The notes beneath the pieces are model-generated. The model did no database searches. It saw only the letters and a program-made list of their open reading frames with translations, and was not told where the DNA came from. A DNA stretch of 36,173 nucleotides. Source: Thermoleophilaceae bacterium. Its GTDB lineage: Bacteria > Actinomycetota > Thermoleophilia > Solirubrobacterales > Thermoleophilaceae. The stretch is from positions 1-36,173 of the forward strand of contig JAICRZ010000009.1 in the NCBI GenBank assembly GCA_025937135.1, in the 5' to 3' direction. A program made the translations under genes and the position numbers. Shown one piece after another: positions 20,120 to 28,960 of the stretch; the first letter of the stretch is position 1, and each line of letters begins with the position of its first letter.

Positions 20120-20659
20120 CTACAGCGTCCGTTCGTACAGCACCACGTCGAGTGCGAGATCCGGGTTGAAGACGGCCGCGCCTGACGTGCTCCAGCCCTC
20201 GCGCTCGTAGAAGGCGCGGGCGCGGGCGCTGTCGCACGGCGTCCAGAGCTGCGCGCTCGTGTGGCCGGTATCGCGCATCGTCGTGGTCGACCAGGCGAGC
20301 AGCGCCTGCGCGAGGCCGCTGCCCCAGTACCGCGGCGTGACGAACAGCAGCCAGAGATGCGCACGGTCCTGGATGCGACGGCGGTCGGGGGGACGGGTGA
20401 GGGCGGGCATCCAGCCGGTGAGCCCGACGAGCGTGGAACCGTGGAGGGCGAGCCGGGCGTGGGTGTCGCCGCGCGACAGCCGCTCGTGGATCGCGCCTTC
20501 GTCCTGAGCCGCGGAGCGCGGCTGCCAGCCCGGCGGCGCGAAGTCGCGGTAGGTGGCGAAGCCGGCGGCGACGAGCTCGGCGACGATCGTGGCGTCGCTC
20601 GGTTTGGCCGTCCGGTGGCGAAGGCCGTCGAGCATCTGTGCGAGCGTAACGGCGCCCAT
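20120..20659 (-). CDS. GNAT family N-acetyltransferase
   Basis: HRTAKPSDATIVAELVAAGFATYRDF...LWLLFVTPRYWGSGLAQALLAWSTTTMRDTGHTSAQLWTPCDSARARAFYEREGWSTSG. Start chosen at the ATG at 20659; the internal ATG (MLDGLRHR) is also possible. Confidence 0.88.
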   Translation of the reverse strand: MGAVTLAQMLDGLRHRTAKPSDATIVAELVAAGFATYRDFAPPGWQPRSAAQDEGAIHERLSRGDTHARLALHGSTLVGLTGWMPALTRPPDRRRIQDRAHLWLLFVTPRYWGSGLAQALLAWSTTTMRDTGHTSAQLWTPCDSARARAFYEREGWSTSGAAVFNPDLALDVVLYERTL

Positions 20660-21203
20660 GCCACCGCTCGCGCCACCCGATCCCCCGCTCAGCGACGGTG
20701 TCGTGACGCTCCGCGCCTGGCGCGACAGCGACGTCGCGGCCCTGCCGGCGCTGATGAACGAGGAGGCGATCGCGCGCTGGACGCCCGCGCCGTCGCCGTA
20801 CGAGGAGCGGCACGCGATCGAGTGGCTCGCGACGCACTCCACGCTGATGCGGCGACGCAGCGAGCTGCCGCTCGCGGTCGTGGCGGCTGACGGTGGCGAG
20901 CTGCTGGGATCGATCGCGCTTCGCTTTCCGGAGGACCGGCGCGGCGAGCTCGGCTACGTCATCGCCGCGCCCGAGCGACGACGCGGATATGCCACGCGGG
21001 CGGTGCGCCTGTACGCACGCTGGGCGTTCGAGGAACTCCGGATCGAGCGGTTGGAGCTGCTGGTGCAGACCGACAACGAGGCGTCGCTGGCGCTCGCGGA
21101 GCGGGTCGGGTTCAGGCGTGAGGGCGTCCTGCGCTCGTACCGCTCCCTGCGCGGCCGCCGCGTGGACATGGTGGTGCTCGGGATGCTGCGGGGCGAGCTG
21201 CGC

Positions 21204-21209
<6 letters not shown>
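20658..21209 (+). CDS. GNAT family N-acetyltransferase (RimJ/RimL-like)
   Basis: VVTLRAWRDSDVAALPALMNEEAIARW...GELGYVIAAPERRRGYATRAVRLYARWAFEELRIERLELLVQTDNEASLALAERVGFRREGVLRSY. Confidence 0.92.
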
Positions 21210-21731
<522 letters not shown>

Positions 21732-21733
21732 GA

Positions 21734-21751
21734 CACGAACACTAGTTCGTG
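21734..21751. promoter_or_regulatory. Perfect dyad CACGAAC-ACTA-GTTCGTG directly upstream of the nuclease start
   Basis: 7-bp inverted arms with a 4-nt loop, ending 3 bp before the GTG start at 21731. Confidence 0.5.
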
Positions 21752-21777
21752 CGCCGGACGGAAGAAGCCCTTAGCGG

Positions 21778-22122
21778 TCAGACCACCGAGCGTGCCGGGG
21801 CTTCGCCCCAGAGCTGCTCCAGGCGGTAGTACGAACGGGCGTCGGGGGTGAAGATGTGCACGACCGCGTCGAGGTAGTCCATGAGGATCCAGTGGGCCTG
21901 GCGCTCGCCCTCGACCCGCCGCGGCAGGACGCCGGAACGCTTCAGCTCCTCGTGGATGCCGTCGTGGATCGCCTTCGTCTGCCGCTCGGTGTTGCCCGAG
22001 CAGACCACGAAGAAGTCCGTGTAGCCGACGATCTCCCCCACCTCGAGCACGCGGATGTCGATCGCCTTCTTGTCGGCGGCGGCGTCAGCGATCTGCTCGA
22101 CCAGCTCGCGTCCCTCGATCAT
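21778..22122 (-). CDS. rsfS: Ribosomal silencing factor RsfS
   Basis: MIEGRELVEQIADAAADKKAIDIRVLEVGEIVGYTDFFVVCSGNTERQTKAIHDGIHEELK...GERQAHWILMDYLDAVVHIFTPDARSYYRLEQLWGEAP. Confidence 0.95.
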   Translation of the reverse strand: MIEGRELVEQIADAAADKKAIDIRVLEVGEIVGYTDFFVVCSGNTERQTKAIHDGIHEELKRSGVLPRRVEGERQAHWILMDYLDAVVHIFTPDARSYYRLEQLWGEAPARSVV

Positions 22123-22770
22123 GGCGCGGCCACCGGCGCCGAGGCCCCGTAGAGCGACTGCGCGCCGATGAAGTTCGCGACCTTGTCGGGCACGAGGTAG
22201 CGAATCGGGCGGCCGGCGGCGGCGCGGGTCCGGATCATCGTCGAGGACACCTCGATCCGCGGCATCTCGAAGAACTCGATCCGGTCCGGCTCGCACAACG
22301 TCCCCAGCCGCTCCGCGATCTCCTCGCGGCGCCACTCGTCGCGCTCCGCCACACCGAGCGTGGCCAGCGACATGACCTCCTCCGGCTCGCGCCAGGACGC
22401 GAGCGCCGCCGCCTGGTCGCCGCCGATCAGCAGCACCAGATCGTCCTCCGGCGCACGCTCGCGCAGCTCCCGAAGCGTGTCGACCGTGTACGCCGGCCCG
22501 CCGCGGTCGATCTCGATCCGCGACACGCCGAAGCGCGCGTCCGCGGAGATCGCGTACTCGCACATGGTCAGCCGCACCTCCGCGCCCGGGTCGCGCTCGA
22601 GGGTCCGGTGCGACGGTTCGCCGTACGGCACCAGCACGACCGTCTCGAGGCCGAGCTGCGAGTGCGCCTCCTGCGCCAGTACGAGGTGACCGACATGAGG
22701 CGGGTTGAACGCCCCGCCGAAGATCCCGAGCCGAGCGCCCGCTACGGCCGCCTCATCATCCGAAACAACA
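22119..22770 (-). CDS. nadD: Nicotinate-nucleotide adenylyltransferase; N-terminus unresolved
   Basis: Frame reads GIFGGAFNPPHVGHLVLAQEAHSQLGLETVVLVPYGEPSHRT...GGDQAAALASWREPEEV...MPRIEVSSTMIRTRAAAGRPIRYLVPDKVANFI. The listed ORF begins only at 22637, after the HxGH motif. Confidence 0.88.
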
Positions 22771-22794
22771 TCACCGCAAGGTTACTGCGAGCCG

Positions 22795-22822
22795 GTTGGC
22801 GGTCGGCGGTCGGCAGTCGGCA
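22795..22822 (+). repeat. Heptanucleotide tandem repeat, 4 units: GTTGGCG GTCGGCG GTCGGCA GTCGGCA
   Basis: Direct reading; lies between proB stop and nadD. Confidence 0.85.
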
Positions 22823-22844
22823 GTGCTGGGTACGGATCGCGGCT

Positions 22845-23936
22845 TCAATCCAGCACGAAGTAGTCCCTGTGAACCGCCTCCTCCGCCGCGCGCGGCATCC
22901 GCTCGCGCACGGCGTCCGTCTTCAGCCCCTTGACCCGCCGCAGCTCGACCGCCGAATAGTTGACGATCCCCTTGCCGATCGCGTGGCCATCCGTGACGAC
23001 GTCCACCGCGTCGCCGGCCTTGAACTCGCCCTGCACGTCCACGACCCCGACGGGCAGCAGGCTCGTGCCGCGCTCGCGCAGCGCACGCTCCGCACCCGCG
23101 TCCACCACGAGCCGCCCGTGCGACGGCTTCGCGTACTTGAGCCACAGCTTGAAGCTCGACACCCGCTGCGCCTGCGAGTGGAAGCGCGTGCCCTCGGGCT
23201 CGCCGGCCACCGCCCGCAGCACCGTGCCCGGCCGCGTGCCGTTGAGGATCACCGTCTCGATTCCCGCCGCCGTGGCCATCTCCGCGGCGACCACCTTCGA
23301 GCGCATGCCGCCCGACCCGAGCGGCGACTTCGACATCCCGATGTCGAGCGCCTCCACGCTGCGGAAGTCGCTCACCTCCGGAATCAGCGTCGCGCCCGGG
23401 CTCTCGCGCGGATCGGCCGTGAACAACCCGTCCATGTCGGTGAGGAGCAGCAGCTCGGACGCGCCGAGCAGGATCGCCACCTGCGCCGCGAGGAAGTCGT
23501 TGTCGCCGAACGTGATCTCGTCGGTGGCGGTGGTGTCGTTCTCGTTGATCACCGGCACGACGCCCCACTCGATCAGCGTCCGCAGCGTCTGGCGCGCGTT
23601 GAGGTAGTGGCTGCGCGCGCTCATGTCGAAGAACGTGAGCAGCACCTGCGCGCTCTTGAGCCCGCGCGCCGCGAGCAGCTCGTCGTAGTGGCGGTAGAGC
23701 TTGCCCTGTCCGACCGCCGAGGCCGCCTGCAGCCCGTCCATCGCGGTCGGTCGCATCGGCAGCTGCATCAGGTTCATCCCGCGCGCGATCGCGCCCGAGG
23801 TGACGAGAACGATCCGCCGCCCGTCGCGGTACAGCTCGGCGGCCTGGTCGCAGACGCGCTCGAGGACGTCACCGCGCACCTCGCCGCGCTCGTCGGCGAC
23901 GATGCTCGACCCCAGCTTGATGACGGTGGCGCTCAT
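22845..23936 (-). CDS. proB: Glutamate 5-kinase (with PUA domain)
   Basis: VIKLGSSIVADERGEVR...VLVTSGAIARGM...INENDTTATDEITFGDNDFLAAQVA...LTDMDGLFTADPR...GSGGMRSKVVAAEMATAAGIETVILNG. Confidence 0.97.
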   Translation of the reverse strand: MSATVIKLGSSIVADERGEVRGDVLERVCDQAAELYRDGRRIVLVTSGAIARGMNLMQLPMRPTAMDGLQAASAVGQGKLYRHYDELLAARGLKSAQVLLTFFDMSARSHYLNARQTLRTLIEWGVVPVINENDTTATDEITFGDNDFLAAQVAILLGASELLLLTDMDGLFTADPRESPGATLIPEVSDFRSVEALDIGMSKSPLGSGGMRSKVVAAEMATAAGIETVILNGTRPGTVLRAVAGEPEGTRFHSQAQRVSSFKLWLKYAKPSHGRLVVDAGAERALRERGTSLLPVGVVDVQGEFKAGDAVDVVTDGHAIGKGIVNYSAVELRRVKGLKTDAVRERMPRAAEEAVHRDYFVLD

Positions 23937-23949
23937 GACGCGCGAAAAG

Positions 23950-25248
23950 CTATCCGCGGAACGGCGCGCCCGGATCGAGCTCGAAGATCGTGCCGGCGAT
24001 CTCCACGTCGTCGCCGGGCTCGAAGCCGGCCGCCTCCAGCGCCCGGATCACGCCGATCGAGCGCAGTCGCTCCTCGATGTAGGAGAGCGCCTCGTCGTTG
24101 TCGATGTCGTGGCGGGCGAGCAGTCGCTCGACGCGCGGGCCGCTCACGCGGAACACGCCGTCGCCGCCGCGCTCGACGCTGAAGCCCTCGTCCGCGCCCG
24201 GCCGGTAGACGCGATGCTCCGCGAGCGCCTCGCGCGGCGGCGCAGGCGCGTCGAGCGGCAGATGCTGGACGATCGCGCCCTTCAGCTCGTCGACGCCCTG
24301 GCCGGTCGCGGACGAGGTGACGAGCACCTCGAGGACGTCCTCGCCCAGGCGCTCGCGCCACTCGTCGCGGGCGCGCGCCGCCACCTCCGGCGTCACGAGG
24401 TCCGCCTTCGACAGCGCGACGATCCGCGGCAGCCGCTCGAGTCCCGCGCCGTACTGGGCGATCTCCGCCTCGATCGTCTCGAAGTTCGCCGACGGCTGCG
24501 ACCCGTCGAGCGGCGCGAGGTCGAGCACGTGCACGAGCAGCCGCGTGCGCTCCACGTGAGCGAGGAACTCATGCCCGAGGCCGGCGCCGCCGCTGGCGCC
24601 CTCGATCAGCCCCGGGATGTCTGCCACGACCACCTGTCGCTCGTCCAGCTCGACCGTGCCGAGCACCGGCTCGAGCGTCGTGAACGGGTAGTCCGCCACC
24701 TTCGGCCGCGCTGCGCTCATGGTGGCGAGCAGCGACGACTTGCCCGCGTTCGGGAGCCCGATCAGCCCGGCGTCCGCGAGCAGCCGCAGTCGCAGCTCGA
24801 TCCAGCCCTCGTCGCCGGGCAGCCCGCGCTCGGCCAGGCGGGGCGCCTGACGAGTTGCGGTTGTGAAGCGCTTGTTGCCGCGCCCGCCGGACCCGCCGCG
24901 CGCCACGACGGCGCGCTCGCCCGGCTGCGTCAGATCCCAGCGCGCCTCGCGTTCGGCATCGACGACCGTCGTGCCCGGCGGCACCTTCACCTCGAGATCC
25001 GCGGCCGTCGCGCCGTGGCGGTTGCCGCCCTCGCCGTGGCCACCGCGCCGCGCCTTGAAGTGCGAGCGGCGGCGGAACGGCTGGAGGTCGCGCAGCGACT
25101 CGTCGACGACCAGCACGACGTCGCCGCCGCGGCCACCGTCGCCCCCGTCCGGGCCGCCGCGCGGGACATGCGCCTCACGCCGGAACGAGACGACGCCGTC
25201 TCCGCCTCCACCGGCCTGCACCCATATGCGCGCGCGATCGGTCAGCAC
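23950..25248 (-). CDS. obgE: GTPase Obg (with OCT domain)
   Basis: DRARIWVQAGGGGDGVVSFRREAHVPRGGPDGGDGGRGGDVVLVVDE...GLPNAGKSSLLATMSAARPKVADYPFTTLEPVLG...DIPGLIEGA; C-terminal OCT-like region. Confidence 0.98.
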   Translation of the reverse strand: MLTDRARIWVQAGGGGDGVVSFRREAHVPRGGPDGGDGGRGGDVVLVVDESLRDLQPFRRRSHFKARRGGHGEGGNRHGATAADLEVKVPPGTTVVDAEREARWDLTQPGERAVVARGGSGGRGNKRFTTATRQAPRLAERGLPGDEGWIELRLRLLADAGLIGLPNAGKSSLLATMSAARPKVADYPFTTLEPVLGTVELDERQVVVADIPGLIEGASGGAGLGHEFLAHVERTRLLVHVLDLAPLDGSQPSANFETIEAEIAQYGAGLERLPRIVALSKADLVTPEVAARARDEWRERLGEDVLEVLVTSSATGQGVDELKGAIVQHLPLDAPAPPREALAEHRVYRPGADEGFSVERGGDGVFRVSGPRVERLLARHDIDNDEALSYIEERLRSIGVIRALEAAGFEPGDDVEIAGTIFELDPGAPFRG

Positions 25249-25281
25249 ACGTTACAAACTACGAGCCCAGAGGCCCGGGGG

Positions 25282-26319
25282 CTAACGCCAGTGAGGGTCG
25301 GCCTGCTCCAGCCGCACGCGCGAGAGATCCGGCGCCGCGCTCGCGCCCCTGCGCTTCTCGCGGTAGAGCTCGGCGTCCGCGTGGGCGAGCAGCGCCTCGG
25401 CGTCCGCCTGGTCCGGATGGGCGGCGATGCCGAACGACGCAGACGTGCGCTCCGCCAGCACCGTTCGCAGGCGCTCTACGACCGGCCGCGCGGCGGCGAT
25501 GTCGATGCCGGGCAGCAGCATCGCGAACTCGTCGCCGCCGAGCCGCCCCGCGGCGTCGCTCGGGCGCAGCCCGGCGCGCAGCTGGTCCACGACCCAGCAC
25601 AGCAGCTCGTCGCCGGCGGCGTGACCGTGGACGTCGTTCACCGCCTTGAAGCCGTCGAGGTCCACCAGCACGAGCGCGACGGGCTCGCCGGAGCGGAAGG
25701 CACGCGCCAGCTCCGTCTGCGTGTGCTCGTGGAAGCCGCGCCGGTTGAGGCAGCCGGTCAGATGGTCGGTGCGCGACGCCCGCGCGAGGTCGCGCCGCTG
25801 GCGCTCGAGCGTGTGCGCCTGCCAGGCGCACATGATCGCGGTGAGGGCCAGGCAGCCGGTCACGAAGACGGTCACGTCGGCGTGCGAGCCGGTTGCCACA
25901 CCGGCGACGATCGCCCCGGTGAGGCTGCCCACGCCCACCCACACCGCCAGCGGCAGCGGGTAGCACAGCGCCGCGAACACGAGGACCGGGAAGAAGATGA
26001 GGGTGAGCGGGCTCGCCGAGCCGCCGTCGAGCAGCGCGAACACCGTGATGATGACGACGTAGGACGTGCTCCACCCGGCGAAGAAGACGTCGCACCAGCG
26101 TGTGGCCACGACCCGCTCGGCGCGGAAGGCGACCATCAGCACGATCGAGAGAAGCGCGACCACGAGGAGGGCCGCTATCGCGCCACGGTGCGGCCTGTCC
26201 CCCCAGGTGCCCGCGGCGTAGGCGGCGACCATCACCGACGCGGCCAGCGTCGTCAGGCAGCCGAGCTTGACGCTCCCCTGCCGAAAACGCAGGTAGCCGG
26301 GGTCCTTGTGGTCGTCCAC
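25282..26319 (-). CDS. Membrane-anchored diguanylate cyclase (GGDEF)
   Basis: Multi-TM N-terminus; DHLTGCLNRRGFHEHTQTELARA...LVLVDLDGFKAVNDVHGHAAGDELL...RPSDAAGRLGGDEFAMLLPG, with intact GGDEF and RxxD I-site. Confidence 0.95.
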   Translation of the reverse strand: MDDHKDPGYLRFRQGSVKLGCLTTLAASVMVAAYAAGTWGDRPHRGAIAALLVVALLSIVLMVAFRAERVVATRWCDVFFAGWSTSYVVIITVFALLDGGSASPLTLIFFPVLVFAALCYPLPLAVWVGVGSLTGAIVAGVATGSHADVTVFVTGCLALTAIMCAWQAHTLERQRRDLARASRTDHLTGCLNRRGFHEHTQTELARAFRSGEPVALVLVDLDGFKAVNDVHGHAAGDELLCWVVDQLRAGLRPSDAAGRLGGDEFAMLLPGIDIAAARPVVERLRTVLAERTSASFGIAAHPDQADAEALLAHADAELYREKRRGASAAPDLSRVRLEQADPHWR

Positions 26320-26358
26320 CTGTCGATCATCGGGTCCGCACCGCCCCTGCTTGAGCTT

Positions 26359-27204
26359 TCACGCCTCCGGTGCGGGCGCCGGATCGCCCGAAATCGAGGC
26401 TCCGGCGCTGGCCGCGGCCACCAGCGCGATGGCGATCCCGTCGCGCGGCCGCAGCCCCTCGCCGAGGATCACGAAGCCCGCCAGGGCGGCCATCGCGGGC
26501 TCGATGCTCAACAGGATCCCGAACACCCGCGTGGGCAACAGGCGCAGCGCGGCCAGCTCGAGCGAGTACGGGATTGCCGACGAGAGCAGTGCCACGCCGG
26601 CGCCCGCGGCCAGCAGACCCGGGTGGAGCAACGTCGAGCCGGCCCCAGCGATCCCCACGGGCAGGAGCACCACCGCGGCCACCGCCATCGCCAGCGCCAG
26701 CCCGGAGCCGCCGGGGAACGCCCGCCCGGTGCGCGCGCTGAGCAGGATGTAGGAGGCCCAGCATGCGCCCGCCAGCAGCGCGAAGCCGATCCCGGCCGCG
26801 TTGACGTGGCCGCCGCCGCGCGCGAGCAGCAGGATCCCGGCCGCCGCCAGCACGACCCAGACGGCGTCCAGCGCGCGCCGCGACCCGCCGATCGCCACGG
26901 CCAGCGGCCCGACGAACTCGATCGTCACGGCGACTCCCAGCGGGATCCGGTCCATCGCCTCGTAGAACGAGAAGTTCATCGCGGCCAGTGCGAGCCCGAA
27001 GGCCACCGCCAGCAGCAGATCGCGGCGGCTGTGGCCTCCGAGCGCAGGTCGCCACAGCAGCAGGAGCGCGAGCGCCGCGAAGACGCTGCGCAGCAGGACG
27101 GTTCCGCTCGGGCCGAGGTCGTCGAAGAGCGTCTTGGCGATCGCGGCGCCGACCTGGGTCGAGGCGATGCCGGCGATCACGTAGAGGGGCGCGGGAACCT
27201 GCAC
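26359..27204 (-). CDS. EamA family transporter (RhtA-like)
   Basis: Two EamA-type repeats, about 10 TM segments: GAAIAKTLFDDLGPSGTVLLRSVFAALALLLLWRP...NFSFYEAMDRIPLGVAVTIEFVGPLAVAI. Confidence 0.88.
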   Translation of the reverse strand: MQVPAPLYVIAGIASTQVGAAIAKTLFDDLGPSGTVLLRSVFAALALLLLWRPALGGHSRRDLLLAVAFGLALAAMNFSFYEAMDRIPLGVAVTIEFVGPLAVAIGGSRRALDAVWVVLAAAGILLLARGGGHVNAAGIGFALLAGACWASYILLSARTGRAFPGGSGLALAMAVAAVVLLPVGIAGAGSTLLHPGLLAAGAGVALLSSAIPYSLELAALRLLPTRVFGILLSIEPAMAALAGFVILGEGLRPRDGIAIALVAAASAGASISGDPAPAPEA

Positions 27205-27222
27205 GGCCGCGCAGTCTGGCGG

Positions 27223-27750
27223 TCAGGCGCGCAGGACCACTGCCCGCGCCGCCTCGGCGCGCGTCTCGTACACGCGCGCGACGTCCGCCGGGAACGACGC
27301 GTAGTCGCCGCGCGCGAGCTCGGTGATGCGCTCCGGCGGGCCCGCGATCAGCTTGCCCTCGACCACGAACAGCTCCTCGCGGCTGCCCGGCGCGCCGGGG
27401 TCCGCCTCGTGGCTGTGGCGCGGCGGCAGCAACAGCTCCCGGGCGCCGAACGGCGCGCCCGCGAACGAGCGCTCCACCCCTTCGACGGCCCTGGCCCGTA
27501 CCACGCGAATCTCGCCCAGCTCCGGCTCCGCGAGCAGATCGGCCACGGGCACGCCGAGCGCCCCCGCCACGGCGCCGAGGGTGGCCACGGTCGGGTTCGC
27601 ATGCCCGTTCTCGATCGCGGACAGTGTGGCCTTGCCGATGTGGGTCGTGCGGGCCAGCTCCGACAACGACAGGTGACGCGCGATCCGCAGCCGCCGGATG
27701 TTCCCCGCGAGCTGCGCCTGGACGCCGCCGCTGGACGCGTCGTCTACCAT
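27223..27750 (-). CDS. XRE-family regulator with C-terminal cupin
   Basis: LAGNIRRLRIARHLSLSELARTTHIGKATLSAIENGHANPTVATLGAVAGALGVPVADLL, then cupin-like GARELLLPPRHSHEADPGAPGSREELFVVEGKL. ORF can extend to 27780; the start at 27750 is preferred. Confidence 0.9.
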   Translation of the reverse strand: MVDDASSGGVQAQLAGNIRRLRIARHLSLSELARTTHIGKATLSAIENGHANPTVATLGAVAGALGVPVADLLAEPELGEIRVVRARAVEGVERSFAGAPFGARELLLPPRHSHEADPGAPGSREELFVVEGKLIAGPPERITELARGDYASFPADVARVYETRAEAARAVVLRA

Positions 27751-27757
27751 GTCGAAC

Positions 27758-28372
27758 ATGTCGTTCACTTTATCGAACACTTCGGTCTTCTACTACGACA
27801 TCGGATCGCCGTTCGCGTACCTGACCGCCGAGCGCATCGACTCCCTGTTCGGGGAGCCCGTCCATTGGCAGCCGGTCTCACTCGGAGCGCTCTTCAAGCT
27901 GACCGGACGCAGCTCGTGGGCGCTCGGGGACCATCGCCGCCGCGAGCTCGGCATGGCCGACATCGAGCGGCGCGCGCTGCGCTACGGCCTGCCGCCGCTG
28001 CGCTGGCCGGACCCCTGGCCTTCGCACTACCTGATGGCGATGCGCGCCGCCACCCACGCCTTCGGTGCGGGCCGCGGGCGCGAGTTCACCATGCAGGCGT
28101 TCCGCGACGGCTTCGTCGAGGGCCGCGACCTGAGCATCGCGGCGAACGTCCTCGCGACCGCCGAGCGGGCCGGCCTCGACCCCGCTGCCGTGGAAGCCGC
28201 CACGCAGGATCCGCAGATCAAGCTCGCGCTGCGCGAGGCCACGGCGGCGGCGCAGGAGCGCGGCGTCTTCGGCGTGCCGACGATCGCCGTCGGCGACGAG
28301 CTCTTCTGGGGCGACGACCGGCTGGAAGAGGCTGCGCAGCTAGCTCGACGGAGCGTCAGCCGGCAGCACTGA
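27758..28372 (+). CDS. DsbA-family / 2-hydroxychromene-2-carboxylate isomerase-like protein
   Basis: [42 protein letters not shown]...[22 protein letters not shown]...[23 protein letters not shown]. Confidence 0.85.
   Translation: MSFTLSNTSVFYYDIGSPFAYLTAERIDSLFGEPVHWQPVSLGALFKLTGRSSWALGDHRRRELGMADIERRALRYGLPPLRWPDPWPSHYLMAMRAATHAFGAGRGREFTMQAFRDGFVEGRDLSIAANVLATAERAGLDPAAVEAATQDPQIKLALREATAAAQERGVFGVPTIAVGDELFWGDDRLEEAAQLARRSVSRQH
27763..27778. promoter_or_regulatory. Dyad GTTC-ACTTTATC-GAAC, possible XRE operator
   Basis: Inverted 4-bp arms located at the 5' ends of the divergent XRE and isomerase genes; related TGTCGAAC at 27750-27757. Confidence 0.35.
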
Positions 28373-28606
28373 GATCACGCGGCCACGGCGGCCGGTCTGG
28401 AAGTCCACGGTGCCGGGACGCGCGGCGAAGATGGTGTCGTCCTTGCCGATGCCAGCGCCCTCGCCGGGCTTGAACTTCGTGCCGCGCTGGCGAACGATGA
28501 TCTCGCCGCCGGTCACGACCTGGCCGGCGAAGATCTTCACGCCGAGGCGCTGTGCGTTCGAGTCGCGGCCGTTGCGGCTGGACCCGAGTCCCTTCTTGTG
28601 AGCCAT
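28340..28606 (-). CDS. rpmA: 50S ribosomal protein L27
   Basis: [61 protein letters not shown]. Confidence 0.98.
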   Translation of the reverse strand: MAHKKGLGSSRNGRDSNAQRLGVKIFAGQVVTGGEIIVRQRGTKFKPGEGAGIGKDDTIFAARPGTVDFQTGRRGRVISVLPADAPSS

Positions 28607-28608
28607 CT

Positions 28609-28929
28609 CTACCTACCGCCGCGCTTGATGTCGGAGATCTCGAGGCGGGTCAGATCCGCCCGCGCGCCCATGCGCTTCTTGTAGCCGCGCTTGGGCTTGA
28701 ACTTGAGCACGTGGATCTTCTTCCCGCGCTCGTGCCCGCGCACCACCGCCTCGACCTTGACCTTGCCGAGGTCCGCGCCGCCGAAGACCGGGTCCTTGTC
28801 GTCGCCCGCAATCAGGAGCGGCTCGAGCGCCACCTTGGCGCCCTCGTCCTCGGACATGCGGTCGACCAGGAGGGTGTCCCCCTTCTCGACGCGGTACTGC
28901 TTACCGCCGGCTTTCACGATGGCGTACAT
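28609..28929 (-). CDS. rplU: 50S ribosomal protein L21
   Basis: [25 protein letters not shown]...[46 protein letters not shown] at 28929, internal to the longer ORF. Confidence 0.97.
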   Translation of the reverse strand: MYAIVKAGGKQYRVEKGDTLLVDRMSEDEGAKVALEPLLIAGDDKDPVFGGADLGKVKVEAVVRGHERGKKIHVLKFKPKRGYKKRMGARADLTRLEISDIKRGGR

Positions 28930-28960
28930 AGCGGTTGGTGAGGATAGCGATGGGAGCTCC

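Noticed and set aside
27200-27235. GCAGTCT-GGCGGTC-AGGCGCG looked like another heptamer repeat copy
   Set aside because: Only weakly similar units and no clean 7-bp periodicity; not enough to call.
23701-28473. 1590-codon plus-strand ORF antisense to proB, obgE, GGDEF, EamA and XRE genes
   Set aside because: High-GC shadow ORF: Arg/Ala/His-rich composition without domains; the opposite strand holds clear conserved genes.
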